Of a DNA stretch of 64,000 bases, positions 9,252 to 18,064 are shown piece by piece. Location: positions 1 to 64,000 of the forward strand of contig JAJCZH010000027.1 of assembly GCA_029262515.1 (NCBI GenBank), read 5' to 3'. Position 1 is the first letter of the stretch; each line of letters opens with the position of its first letter. The notes beneath the pieces were generated by a model that ran no database searches, was not told the DNA's origin, and saw only the letters and a program-made list of their open reading frames with translations. This DNA is from Deltaproteobacteria bacterium (GTDB taxonomy: Bacteria > Desulfobacterota > GWC2-55-46 > JADFVP01). The translations under genes and the position numbers were made by a program.

Positions 9252-10151
9252 TTACTTTATACCGCTTTGCCAGACAGCGCGACCAATAAAAAACGGCCCC
9301 ATCTCTTGAATATACGTAGAGGTCTGCTTTGTTTTGCGCATAGTCTCGACGAGAATCGAAAGAGGAGTAAGCTCGGCGCCGATAAGGGCTATAACGAAGT
9401 CGTTATCGTTCTTGTCTATTCCCGGGCAGAGCAGGCGTATATCGTGACCGAGGTCGGCGCTGCCGAAGGCGCGCCCTATTATGCCGTGCTCCATAAGTAT
9501 CTCGCCCTGCGTCTTGCGGTCTAAAAGCGCGAACTCTCCTTTGCGTCTTAGCGGGTACCAGACAGCCCATTTCCACTTGTCGTTCATGGCGGTGCGGCGC
9601 GGTTTGCGCAGAAGCCAGTCCTCAAGGTCGGGTTCGTGCCCAATGGCGTAGGTGCGCCCCATCATCGTATACTCCGGCAGGTGGGTCAGGTTGTTGAACT
9701 TTTTCGAGTTCAGCAGGTCGCGCAGCGTATCGGTAAAGAACTCCGGCGTTTCGGTCATGGTCAGGAGCCCGAAGCCTTTTGGGTCGTTTGCGTTGGCGTA
9801 GATTACGGCCTCTATGCCGCTCTTCTCGAATAGCTCTATTATCGGCTTTAGATCGTTGCAGCCGGTATATACCTGCAGGTGCACATAGAGCCTGTTGTCG
9901 AGACTCTGGGGCTCGCCGTCCTTAACGGCTCCCTTCTCGGACGTGTCTGTAATGGTCTCCATATTTATCCCGGCTACTACTGTCGGCATGCCGCCGGTCT
10001 TCGGTATACCTGCGGGATGACCGCCGCCGGTTTTAGGTATGCCTGCCGGGTGTCCTCCAGTCTTAGGTATTCCTGCCGGATGGCCGCCAGTTTTCGGAAT
10101 GCCCGCAGGGTGGCCGCCGCCCCCTTTATCGTCATTTTCGTTCTCGCTCAT
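9252..10151 (-). CDS. chlorite dismutase/HemQ-family protein with N-terminal HPAGIPKTGG repeats
   Basis: A 299-residue protein. Residues 85-299 match the chlorite-dismutase/coproheme-decarboxylase family. WYPLRR keeps a tyrosine (Y199) where HemQ has its catalytic Tyr. The proximal haem ligand is His222 in EHGIIGR, and GPFFIGR closes the fold. HemQ decarboxylates iron-coproporphyrin III to haem b using hydrogen peroxide; the Tyr-Pro pair favours this over chlorite dismutation (inference). Residues 10-54 hold four copies of HPAGIPKTGG, which are not part of the family. The AhbD-like protein upstream carries the same tag. A clear SD (AAGGAAGAG) precedes the ATG. Confidence 0.88.
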   Translation of the reverse strand: MSENENDDKGGGGHPAGIPKTGGHPAGIPKTGGHPAGIPKTGGGHPAGIPKTGGMPTVVAGINMETITDTSEKGAVKDGEPQSLDNRLYVHLQVYTGCNDLKPIIELFEKSGIEAVIYANANDPKGFGLLTMTETPEFFTDTLRDLLNSKKFNNLTHLPEYTMMGRTYAIGHEPDLEDWLLRKPRRTAMNDKWKWAVWYPLRRKGEFALLDRKTQGEILMEHGIIGRAFGSADLGHDIRLLCPGIDKNDNDFVIALIGAELTPLSILVETMRKTKQTSTYIQEMGPFFIGRAVWQSGIK

Positions 10152-10180
10152 AAGTAACTCTTCCTTTGGTAAATTTGTAC

Positions 10181-10216
10181 GGCCTGCTCTTCGGTATCAA
10201 CCGAAAAGAGTGGGCC
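10181..10216 (-). promoter_or_regulatory. leader hairpin before the HemQ-like gene
   Basis: GGCC-tg-CTCTTCGGT, a four-base loop and ACCG(AA)AAGAG-tg-GGCC form a stem of about 13 pairs in the minus-strand transcript, 30 bases before the start codon. There is no T run, so it is more likely a leader structure than a terminator. Confidence 0.5.
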
Positions 10217-10258
10217 GGAAAACCTGTAGACCTTCAATAGATTAGGCCCTTGCATGCA

Positions 10259-10318
10259 TTAGACCCAATGGGTTTGTCTCCACAGTAAAAGTAGCGGGAG
10301 AGAACCCGTTGGGTCTAA
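10259..10318. repeat. inverted repeat between the ahbD-like and HemQ-like genes
   Basis: TTAGACCCAATGGGTT (10259-10274) and AACCCGTTGGGTCTAA (10303-10318) are complementary with one G-T position. Each arm is also nearly self-complementary (ACCCAATGGGT). It could be a long hairpin or two operator sites. It sets the HemQ-like gene apart from the upstream haem genes. Confidence 0.6.
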
Positions 10319-10397
10319 GTATTTATATCTTTTCTATTATACATGCAAAACAGGCGGTCTGCTTGATTCGGACCTTTTTATTTTGCATTTATCTTTA

Positions 10398-11660
10398 CTA
10401 TTCGCTCGTTGAAGAGGCCTCGGCCGCTTCTCTCGCCTTCTTGGCGTCGCGTGCGTTTTTGGCCGATTCCGGGGGCTGGTAGGTGCAAAACGGCTCCTCT
10501 TCCATGTAATCCTCGGTAAAGGCGAAGGCTCGCGCCCTGCACCCTCCGCAGACGCTCCTGTACTCGCAGTATCCGCACCGGCCTTCGTAGTCGTCCCATG
10601 CGCGCATCTCCTTAAAGACGCTCGAGTTGTCCCAGATATGGTTGAACGGCTCTTTGCGTATATCGCCGCATTCGGTGTCGAGAAAGCCGCATATCTGGAC
10701 CTTGCCCGTGTTCGATACGAAAGCGAAACTCTGGCCTCCCATGCAGCCCTTGCTCATAGCGTCCATGCCGTGGGTCTCGGGGGTTACCTTAATGCCTTTC
10801 TCTTTTTCTTGCTGACGGAAGATCCTGTAGTAGTGGGGCGCGCAGGTCGGCTTGAACTGGATCGGAACCTTGTCCCTCATTTCGTAGAACCATGTAAGGC
10901 TCTTTTCGTAATCTTCAGGGCTTATTTCCTGATCCTTTAGCTCTGCGCCTCTTCCGGTCGGAACGAGCAGGAATGGGTGATGCGCTTTTGCGCCGAGGCT
11001 GATAACGAGGTCTAGAATCGCCGGAAGGTCGGCGAGGTTATGTTTAGTTATGGTGGTGTTGACCTGAAAATCGAGACCGAGTTTGTTGACGTTCTCTATG
11101 GCTGTCATTACGCTGGCAAAAGCGCCCTTGACGCGGCGGAAGTTGTCGTGGCTTTCCGCATCTTTACCGTCTATAGAGAAGCTGACGCGCTGAATGCCGG
11201 AGTCGATCATCTTCTGCACGGTCTCCTCCGTTACTAGGAAACCGCAAGGGGCCATAACCATGCGAAGGCCGAGTTTTGTGCCGTATGCCGCTATGTCCCA
11301 TATGTCGTCGCGCAGCATCGGCTCTCCTCCGGTCATGATCATGATCGGGTTTGAAAATGATGCGACGTTGTCGAGGAAGTCGTAACATTCCTGAGTCGTC
11401 AGCTCGTTAGGATACGGGCCGAAGCGCGCTGCGGCCCGGCAATGGATGCAATCGAGGTTACACGAGCGCGTAAGCTCCCATGCTATCAGTCTCGGAGACC
11501 AGACCTTGGCGCCCGGTTTGCCGTGTTTCGCTTCGGTGTCGTCCTGGGGGTGTATGCCTGCTCCGTGGCCGTGTCCTGCGCCTCCGGGGTGGCCTCCTGT
11601 CATCGGTATGCCGGCCGGGTGTCCGCCGCCGCCGTTTCCTCCTGGTGTATTTCCGCCCAT
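10398..11660 (-). CDS. ahbD: AhbD-like radical SAM/SPASM haem biosynthesis enzyme with HPAGIPMTGG N-terminus
   Basis: A 420-residue radical SAM protein. The SAM-cluster cysteines are C67, C71 and C74 (CNLDCIHC). TGGEPMLR follows. A C-terminal SPASM-like region has CGYCEYRSVCGGC and ends FCTYQP, as in the AhbC/AhbD group. AhbD removes two carboxyls from iron-coproporphyrin III to make haem b without oxygen; AhbC or a NirJ-like role is a less likely alternative. Residues 1-40 are Gly/His-rich and contain HPAGIPMTGGHPGG, the same tag as the HemQ-like protein. AAAAGGAGAG precedes the ATG. It follows hemB in the same direction. Confidence 0.87.
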   Translation of the reverse strand: MGGNTPGGNGGGGHPAGIPMTGGHPGGAGHGHGAGIHPQDDTEAKHGKPGAKVWSPRLIAWELTRSCNLDCIHCRAAARFGPYPNELTTQECYDFLDNVASFSNPIMIMTGGEPMLRDDIWDIAAYGTKLGLRMVMAPCGFLVTEETVQKMIDSGIQRVSFSIDGKDAESHDNFRRVKGAFASVMTAIENVNKLGLDFQVNTTITKHNLADLPAILDLVISLGAKAHHPFLLVPTGRGAELKDQEISPEDYEKSLTWFYEMRDKVPIQFKPTCAPHYYRIFRQQEKEKGIKVTPETHGMDAMSKGCMGGQSFAFVSNTGKVQICGFLDTECGDIRKEPFNHIWDNSSVFKEMRAWDDYEGRCGYCEYRSVCGGCRARAFAFTEDYMEEEPFCTYQPPESAKNARDAKKAREAAEASSTSE

Positions 11661-11783
11661 ATTAAACTCTCCTTTTCTTATTGTAATCTCTTGTTCTTAT
11701 TATGACCTATTGATCCAGCCGAGCTGCTAAAAAGCGGCGTCAATTCCCTGGTCTCTTTCTAAAACAGTGCTGCTGTTACGGGG

Positions 11784-12758
11784 TTACTTGCCGAGCACAC
11801 GCGCGGCCTCTTTAGCGAAGTAGGTGATTATGATGTCTGCGCCCGCTCTCTTTATGGAGACCAGCGACTCCATCATCGATCTCTCTCCGTCCATCCAGCC
11901 TTTCGCCTCTGCTGCTTTTAACATCGAGAACTCGCCGGAAACGTTGTACGCGGCGGTCGGGTACTCGAACTGTTCTTTGATCCGGCGTATTATGTCGAGG
12001 TACGGCAGCGCCGGTTTAACCATCACTATGTCTGCGCCCTCCTCTATGTCGAGCGCTACCTCGCGCATCGCTTCGTTCGTGTTGCCGGGATCCATCTGGT
12101 AGGTGCGCCGGTCGCCGAACTGGGGCACCGACTCTGCAGCGTCGCGGAACGGGCCGTAAAAGGCCGAAGAGTACTTTGCCGCGTAACTCATTAGCGGTAT
12201 CTCGCCGAATCCGTTAGAATCTAGCGCGGTCCGTATGGCCCCCACCCTGCCGTCCATCATGTCGGACGGCGCCACGAGATCGGCGCCGGCTTCGGCATGG
12301 CTAAGGGCCTCTTTTGCCAGAAGCTCGAGCGTAGAGTCGTTATCGACGTCGTTATTCTTTATTATTCCGCAGTGGCCGTGGGAGGTGTACTCGCACATGC
12401 AGACGTCTGTCATAACTAAAAGGTCGGGCGTAGCGTCCTTTATCGCCTTTATCGCCGACTGGACCGGCCCGTCTGCGTCGAAGGCGCTCGAACCTGTCTC
12501 GTCCTTGTGCTCCGGTATGCCGAAGAGGATAACGCCGGGAATGTCAAGCGCGGCGATCTCTTTTGCTTCGGCGCCGAGCTTGTCTACCGAGAGCTGGTAG
12601 TGGCCGGGCATCGACTTTATCTCTTTCTTTTTGTTCTTGCCGTAAGTTATGAAGAGCGGCAGGATGAGGTCGTCGGTAGCAAGCGTGGTCTCGCGAACCA
12701 GCCTTCTCATCGTCTCTGAGTTACGGAGTCTGCGCGGCCTGTATGTCGGAAAATTCAT
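11784..12758 (-). CDS. hemB: delta-aminolevulinic acid dehydratase (porphobilinogen synthase)
   Basis: A 324-residue HemB that condenses two 5-aminolevulinates to porphobilinogen. The Schiff-base lysines appear in SYAAKYSS and [10 protein letters not shown]. The zinc-type cysteine site [14 protein letters not shown] is intact, so a zinc enzyme is expected. It lies 35 bases after the cobA-hemD stop. Confidence 0.96.
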   Translation of the reverse strand: MNFPTYRPRRLRNSETMRRLVRETTLATDDLILPLFITYGKNKKKEIKSMPGHYQLSVDKLGAEAKEIAALDIPGVILFGIPEHKDETGSSAFDADGPVQSAIKAIKDATPDLLVMTDVCMCEYTSHGHCGIIKNNDVDNDSTLELLAKEALSHAEAGADLVAPSDMMDGRVGAIRTALDSNGFGEIPLMSYAAKYSSAFYGPFRDAAESVPQFGDRRTYQMDPGNTNEAMREVALDIEEGADIVMVKPALPYLDIIRRIKEQFEYPTAAYNVSGEFSMLKAAEAKGWMDGERSMMESLVSIKRAGADIIITYFAKEAARVLGK

Positions 12759-12793
12759 CTTCCCTGCTTTCTCTTAATAGTTAGAAGAAGCGC

Positions 12794-14320
12794 TTACTTC
12801 TTTTTCGAATAGTACTTTTCCATGGCCGCGGTGAGTCCCGGTATTGTGTACTCTTTAGCCGTAATACCGACCTTAAAGCCGAGCTCTTTAGCCGTTGACG
12901 CCGTAACAGGACCTATGCAGGCCACGAGCGATCCTTTAAGAAGTTCCGCTGCCTCGCCAGACCTGAACATCGCGGCAAAGTTGGTTACCGTCGAGGAGGA
13001 GGTGAAGGTAACGGCGTCGATTTCACCCGACTCAAACCGCTTGCGAACCTCTGCTACACCCGAGTGCGGCCTTACGGTCTTGTAGACCGGCACCACGTCT
13101 ATGGAGCCACCGAGCCTACTAATCTCTATCGGCAGAATTTCGCGCGCCTTCAATGCTCTCGGCAAAAGAAATCTTTTTCCCTTGATGCCACGTTTTCCAA
13201 ATGCCTCGAGCACCCCTTCTGCAATGAACTTTTTAGGTACGAGGTCAACGCCAATTCCAAGTTCCTTTACCGCTGTTGCCGTTTGCGGACCGATGGCGCA
13301 GAGTTTGACCCCTTTTAGCTCTCGAACATCCAGACCGAGCTGTTTCAGGCGCCTAATAAAGTATTTTACACCATTGACGCTTGTAAAGATAGCCCAGTCG
13401 TAGGTCGAAAGACTCTTGATCGCAGCGTCGCATTCTTTCCAGCTCGGCGGGGCAACCGTCTTTATGGTCGGAAAGTTAACAGGTTCCGCACCCCTGTTCT
13501 CAAGCCGCGCGGTGAAGGAGCCGGCCTGGTCGGCGGTTCTCGTCACGAGCACGCGTCTGCCGAAGAGCGGGCGGGACTCGAACCAGTCGAGCTTCTCTTT
13601 CAATTTTACGACCTCTCCGACCACTATTACCATCGGCGGCAGCATTCCGGCCTCTTTAGAAAGTGTAACCATCTCGCCAAGTCTTCCGGTTACGCTCTGC
13701 TGCCGGGTCATCGTGCCCCAGCGTACAAGGGCCACCGGGGTGTCGGGGTCCCAGCCGTTTGCGAGCAGCTTCTTTCTTATGAGTGGAAGGTTCTTCCAGC
13801 CCATCAGGAAGACGAGCGTGCCGCGCCCTGTGCTTAAGCGGTCCCAGGCGATATTGGTACGTTCCTTTATGGGATCTTCCTGGCCGGTAATAAAGGTTAC
13901 CGCGCTTGAAAACTCGCGGTGCGTTAGCGGAATACCCGCGAATGCCGGAGCCGCTATCGCAGAGGTGACTCCGGGGATTATCTCGAAGTCTAGCCCCGCG
14001 TCCGTGATCTGCTCGGCCTCTTCCGCGCCCCTGCCGAAGATAAAGGGGTCTCCGCCCTTCAGGCGCGCAACCGTCTTGCCGCTACGCGCTTTTTTAATAA
14101 TTAGAGCGGTAATCTCCTTCTGGGTAATAATATTGGTAGCGCCCTTCTTACCTACGTAGATCCGCTCGGCATTGGCGCTCGCGTGGTCGAGAAGGCGCGA
14201 GTTGGCGAGAAAGTCGTAGATTATGCAGTCCGCGTTTTTTATCGCCTCAACGCCCTTTATCGTAATCAGCGCCGGGTCTCCGGGGCCTGCGCCTATAAGA
14301 AATACTGTGCCCTTTGCCAT
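12794..14320 (-). CDS. cobA-hemD: fused uroporphyrinogen-III C-methyltransferase / uroporphyrinogen-III synthase
   Basis: A 508-residue fusion. About residues 1-245 are CobA/SUMT: GAGPGDPALITIKG, RLKGGDPFIFGRGAEE and THREFSSAVTFITG. It adds two methyls to uroporphyrinogen III to form precorrin-2. About 255-508 are HemD (FGRRVLVTRTADQAGSF, FTSVNGVKYF, TFTSSSTVTNF), which closes the macrocycle. The protein feeds sirohaem, B12 and, through the sirohaem-dependent route, haem. It is the first gene of the minus-strand haem cluster and is preceded by a GGAGG and a repeat-rich leader. Confidence 0.95.
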   Translation of the reverse strand: MAKGTVFLIGAGPGDPALITIKGVEAIKNADCIIYDFLANSRLLDHASANAERIYVGKKGATNIITQKEITALIIKKARSGKTVARLKGGDPFIFGRGAEEAEQITDAGLDFEIIPGVTSAIAAPAFAGIPLTHREFSSAVTFITGQEDPIKERTNIAWDRLSTGRGTLVFLMGWKNLPLIRKKLLANGWDPDTPVALVRWGTMTRQQSVTGRLGEMVTLSKEAGMLPPMVIVVGEVVKLKEKLDWFESRPLFGRRVLVTRTADQAGSFTARLENRGAEPVNFPTIKTVAPPSWKECDAAIKSLSTYDWAIFTSVNGVKYFIRRLKQLGLDVRELKGVKLCAIGPQTATAVKELGIGVDLVPKKFIAEGVLEAFGKRGIKGKRFLLPRALKAREILPIEISRLGGSIDVVPVYKTVRPHSGVAEVRKRFESGEIDAVTFTSSSTVTNFAAMFRSGEAAELLKGSLVACIGPVTASTAKELGFKVGITAKEYTIPGLTAAMEKYYSKKK

Positions 14321-14371
14321 AAAGTTCGGTCTTCCTCCAAGCTGTCTTGGCTGTTACGGGGTTGTAGGCGC

Positions 14372-14406
14372 GTAAACATTAAGAGGGTTTACCCTTAAAA
14401 GTTTAC
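14372..14406. promoter_or_regulatory. triple GTAAAC-type dyad upstream of cobA-hemD
   Basis: GTAAAC (14372), GTTTAC (14387) and GTTTAC (14401) are spaced 15 and 14 bases apart. The outer two form an imperfect 35-base inverted repeat. This lies 52-86 bases before the cobA-hemD start, where an operator or leader hairpin would act. The protein that might bind is unknown. Confidence 0.4.
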
Positions 14407-14544
14407 ACAACAGAGATTAATAAAATTCTAGTTGAAGATTAGAAAAACTTAATTTTTCCGGGTAGTCCGGGATTATAACAGAAAAGGTACGTGCTTGGCA
14501 AACCGTTAGAGCAAGAGCGCTTACGGCCTCTTTTTACTCTTCAC

Positions 14545-16362
14545 CTATCCGTCCGCCAGACCTTCTGCAATGACAGTGTCGAGTACCGAGAGCATGGAGC
14601 CGTGATATAGGGGGTAGTCGATGATTCCGGTTGAGGTGCCAACAATATCAAGCGCTTTATTCATGTAGTCGTTTGCTAATTTAGAGGTCTCTTCATCTTC
14701 TTTCAGCAGGAGTGAAAGGGAGAGAAGGAAGCTGGCCGTTGCCGCGTTGCCTGACGGAAGGTCGTTGTCGAAGAGGTCGCGTACGCGTACGAAGAGGTGC
14801 CCCGAGTCTGTTGCCGAGTCGAAGAAGTGGCCGGATTTTTCATCGTAGAAGAGCTCTATCAACTCTGTTGCGAGCCTCTCGGCTTCACTTAGCCACCGGC
14901 TCTTGTTCCCATGCTTTACTTGTGTCACGCTGTCGAGGGCGAGAAGGGCCGAACCGAGGAGCGCGTAATCCTCCAGCCCGGCTTTTGCCTCAGACATTTC
15001 ACCAAGGTAGTACCTTCTGAGCCTTCCGTTTTCGTCTCGTAGCGAGGTAAGCAGAAAGTCCGCACACCGTATTGCGGTCTCAAGCAGGTCCTTTCTTTTG
15101 AGCACGGTTGAGGCGGTTGCAAAGGCTTCTATTGCAAGGGCGTTCCATGCAACGATAATCTTGGAGTCGGTTGAGGGGCGTGTCCGCTCTTTTCTCGCTT
15201 TGAGCAGCGGGGCATGCAGAGCGGCGATTTCGGGGTTCACTGTTTCGTCCGGCCCCTTATTGATTGCGCGCAGCGTATTGGCCCCTTCGAAGTTGCCATG
15301 TTCGGTAATTGAGTAGTAGTTGGTAAACTTCTGTGCATCTTCTGCTTCGAGAACTTCGCGTACCTCGTCGGGAGTCCAGACGTAATAAGTGCCCTCGGCG
15401 CCGTCGGAGTCCGCGTCTTCTGCCGAGTAGAAACCGCCTTCGGGCGAGAGCATATCCCTTACCAGGTACTCGGCGCTGTTATTTACCGCATATGCGTAAA
15501 GCTCTATGCCGGTGGTTTCGTAAGCGAGAGCGTAGAGCCCGATAAGCTGGGTATTGTCGTAGAGCATTTTTTCAAAATGCGGCACCCCCCACTCGGTGTC
15601 GACCGTATAGCGGTGAAAACCTCCTCCGATCGCATCGTAGAGCCCGCGCGAGGCCATTGCCGAGAGGCTTTTCGTGACCATGCCGAGTGTTTTGTCTGTG
15701 CCGGAACCTGTTCTGTTACGATGTTTGAGAAGGAACTTGAGAAAGTGGGTGTGGGGAAACTTCATGCCGCCCCCGAATCCGCCGTTTAGCGCGTCATGGT
15801 GCTCGGCCCCGGATGCGATGGCGTTCTCTATAATCGCTTTCGAGAGGCGTATTTTTGTGTTGTCGTGAGGAGCGAGCAGCGCGTCAGTGATCTGCCCCGT
15901 AACCAGTTCGAGACCTTCCTTATTCTCGTTATAGGCTGTAATGACGGTTGCGAGCACGTTTTTGAATGACGGCATTCCGTGGCTCGAAACGGGCGGAAAG
16001 TAGGTGCCTCCGTAAAAGGGTACGCCGTCCGGGGTGGCGAAGACGGTAAGAGGCCAGCCGCCGTGGCCCGTAAGAGTCTGAATTGCCTTCATATATAAAG
16101 AGTCTATGTCGGGCCGTTCTTCCCGGTCTACCTTTATGTTGACAAAGTGCTCATTCATTATGGCGGCGGTTTCGTTCTCTTCGAACGACTCTTTTGCCAT
16201 TACGTGGCACCAGTGGCAGGTTGAGTAACCGATAGAAATGAGTAGCGGTTTACCCTCCTTTTTTGCTCTCTCTGTCGCTTCTATCGACCAGGCGTACCAG
16301 TCGACCGGGTTCTTAGCGTGTTGCTTAAGATATGGACTTTTTTCGTCCTTCAGGCGGTTCAT
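14545..16362 (-). CDS. DUF255 thioredoxin-domain / six-hairpin protein (YyaL/SSP411 family)
   Basis: A 605-residue protein. The N-terminal thioredoxin-like domain (about 1-160) opens [20 protein letters not shown] and has a CHWC pair near residue 50. The rest is an (alpha/alpha)6 barrel typical of the YyaL/SSP411 family, with [11 protein letters not shown] and [17 protein letters not shown]. The family usually runs near 650-700 residues, so this one is somewhat short at its C-terminus. The role in bacteria is unknown. Confidence 0.9.
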   Translation of the reverse strand: MNRLKDEKSPYLKQHAKNPVDWYAWSIEATERAKKEGKPLLISIGYSTCHWCHVMAKESFEENETAAIMNEHFVNIKVDREERPDIDSLYMKAIQTLTGHGGWPLTVFATPDGVPFYGGTYFPPVSSHGMPSFKNVLATVITAYNENKEGLELVTGQITDALLAPHDNTKIRLSKAIIENAIASGAEHHDALNGGFGGGMKFPHTHFLKFLLKHRNRTGSGTDKTLGMVTKSLSAMASRGLYDAIGGGFHRYTVDTEWGVPHFEKMLYDNTQLIGLYALAYETTGIELYAYAVNNSAEYLVRDMLSPEGGFYSAEDADSDGAEGTYYVWTPDEVREVLEAEDAQKFTNYYSITEHGNFEGANTLRAINKGPDETVNPEIAALHAPLLKARKERTRPSTDSKIIVAWNALAIEAFATASTVLKRKDLLETAIRCADFLLTSLRDENGRLRRYYLGEMSEAKAGLEDYALLGSALLALDSVTQVKHGNKSRWLSEAERLATELIELFYDEKSGHFFDSATDSGHLFVRVRDLFDNDLPSGNAATASFLLSLSLLLKEDEETSKLANDYMNKALDIVGTSTGIIDYPLYHGSMLSVLDTVIAEGLADG

Positions 16363-16445
16363 TCGTTATTATTCGTCTCTTTATACTTTTGTCTATTTTA
16401 ACGGGTCTGAGCCGTTTTCGATTATTAAACACCTTTTTTTATGTA

Positions 16446-16483
16446 CCCCCCACCCGATTGCAGGTGGGGGGGGAGGGGGGATA
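16446..16483. repeat. G-rich hairpin
   Basis: CCCCCCACC (16446-16454) and GGTGGGGGG (16463-16471) form a 9-pair stem, and the G tract continues to about 16480. There is no T run, so it is not a standard terminator. The G run could fold as a G-quadruplex. It lies between the divergently transcribed DUF255 and DJ-1 genes, where an upstream control element is possible. Confidence 0.4.
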
Positions 16484-16646
16484 GGCAGAAAATATTTGAT
16501 GTGAAAATCCTGCCTAATTAAAGTTTATAGTAAAAACACGAAAGCGCAACAGAGGCCCGAATCTTTTTTTATATTCACGTTTTTCGGTTATAATAAGGGT
16601 ATAGACGGTATAGGAGTTAAGGTATCTATATGGAGGTTTTTTCGCG

Positions 16647-17195
16647 ATGAAGAGGGTTCTTGTGCCGCTTGCGCCCGGCTTTGAAGAGATCGAGGCGCTG
16701 GCGGTAGTCGATATATTGAGGCGTGCGGGCGCAACGGTGGTGCTGGCAGGCACAGTCGATGGTGAGATTGAGGGAAGAAGCTCCATAAAGGTCGTACCCG
16801 ATGCCCTGCTCGAAACCGTAATGGAAGATGAGTTCGATATGATTGTTCTGCCGGGCGGGGGCCCCGGAACAGAGAACCTCAAGAGTGACGAACGCGTAGC
16901 AAGCGTGGTCAAGAGGTTGAACGTTGAGGGCGGGTACGTAACCGCCATCTGCGCAGCCCCGACGGTGTTGAACGCAATCGGTCTGATCGACGGGCGAAGG
17001 GTAACGTGCCACCCGTCGGTTGTTGGGCAGCTCGGCAGTGCAAAGTATGTAGACGAGCGGGTTGTCGTTGACGGTACGGTAGTTACGAGCCAGGGGCCGG
17101 GCACGGCGATTGAGTTTGCCTATGCTCTCGTTGAGGCCCTGTACGGGGCCGAGAAGGTAACTGAGCTTAATAGCGTGGTGCTGGTGCGGTTATAG
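16647..17195 (+). CDS. DJ-1/PfpI family protein
   Basis: A 182-residue protein of the DJ-1 group. It has PLAPGFEEIEAL at the start, the Glu that supports the nucleophile, IVLPGGGPGT and the nucleophilic Cys in AICAAPTVL near residue 103. Members act as deglycases/glyoxalases, chaperones or oxidative-stress sensors; which applies here is open. GGAGG (16631) precedes the ATG. TATAAT at 16589-16594 is a plausible -10 box without a clear -35. Confidence 0.9.
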   Translation: MKRVLVPLAPGFEEIEALAVVDILRRAGATVVLAGTVDGEIEGRSSIKVVPDALLETVMEDEFDMIVLPGGGPGTENLKSDERVASVVKRLNVEGGYVTAICAAPTVLNAIGLIDGRRVTCHPSVVGQLGSAKYVDERVVVDGTVVTSQGPGTAIEFAYALVEALYGAEKVTELNSVVLVRL

Positions 17196-17257
17196 CGATA
17201 AGCAGGCTGAGCAAAACAGGCTGAAAAAGAAGACTGAATAATTATGAAGGGGGCGGC

Positions 17258-17863
17258 ATGACCGATAAGCGGATGATAAGGGACTGGGACCGGTTTTATA
17301 AAGAGACAGAGGTAGAGGGCATGGCGTGGTTTCACGACAGCATAGACCCGGACCTCGAAGAGGCGCTCGATAGACTCGGCGTAACGGGTGGAAGGGCGCT
17401 CGACGTCGGCACCGGGCCAGGTACTCAGGCGGTAGCCATGGCAGAGCGGGGTCTCAGCGTAACGGCGACCGATCTTTCAGAGAGCGCGGTGCAGAAGGCG
17501 CACCTTAGGGCAACGGACTCAGGCGTTGAGATAGACTTCCGTGTAGACAATATCCTTTCGAGCACGCTTGGCGAGTTTTATGATTTAATCTTCGACCGGG
17601 GCTGCTTCCACGGTATAGACCCAGACAAGAGAGAAGAGTATATAGAGAGGGTCATTGCGCTGCTCTCTCCGGACGGCCTGCTATTTTTAAAGTGTTTCAG
17701 CGACCTGGAGCCGAGGCAGGAGGGGCCGTTCCATTTCAGCCCGGACGATATAAAGCGGTACTTCGGTAAAGAGTTCACAATCGTCTCTATCAAGCAGACC
17801 GTCTACCACGGTACGCTCGAACCGTTGCCCAAGGCGCTCTTCTGCGTGCTTAGAAGAAAGTAA
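17258..17863 (+). CDS. class I SAM-dependent methyltransferase
   Basis: A 201-residue Rossmann-type methyltransferase. Motif I is ALDVGTGPGTQA near residue 47, followed by VTATDLSESAV. FYDLIFDRGCFHGI is the motif IV region. It resembles the small thiopurine/tellurite-type methyltransferases, but the substrate cannot be told. GAAGGGGGCGG precedes the ATG. It follows the DJ-1 gene in the same direction, 62 bases on. Confidence 0.85.
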   Translation: MTDKRMIRDWDRFYKETEVEGMAWFHDSIDPDLEEALDRLGVTGGRALDVGTGPGTQAVAMAERGLSVTATDLSESAVQKAHLRATDSGVEIDFRVDNILSSTLGEFYDLIFDRGCFHGIDPDKREEYIERVIALLSPDGLLFLKCFSDLEPRQEGPFHFSPDDIKRYFGKEFTIVSIKQTVYHGTLEPLPKALFCVLRRK

Positions 17864-18064
17864 TTAGTAGTAGGGGCCGGTCTGGTCGCCTGTTCGGGCG
17901 GCTAAAGCGGACTCCGGAAGTGTTGAGTTTTGAATTTATCCTGTCCGCGTGACTGAAGGAGATGGGTTTTGAGGGCACACCTGCAAATACGCACTTTTAG
18001 AGTGGTCTAATAATTGATGATTCCCAATAGAAACATGGAACAGTAATACCAGATCGATCAACTT

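Noticed and set aside
9990-10125. Tandem DNA repeats taken as a possible CRISPR or minisatellite
   Set aside because: The period matches 10-11 codons in frame, and copies differ at synonymous positions. It is coding repeat in the HemQ-like protein.
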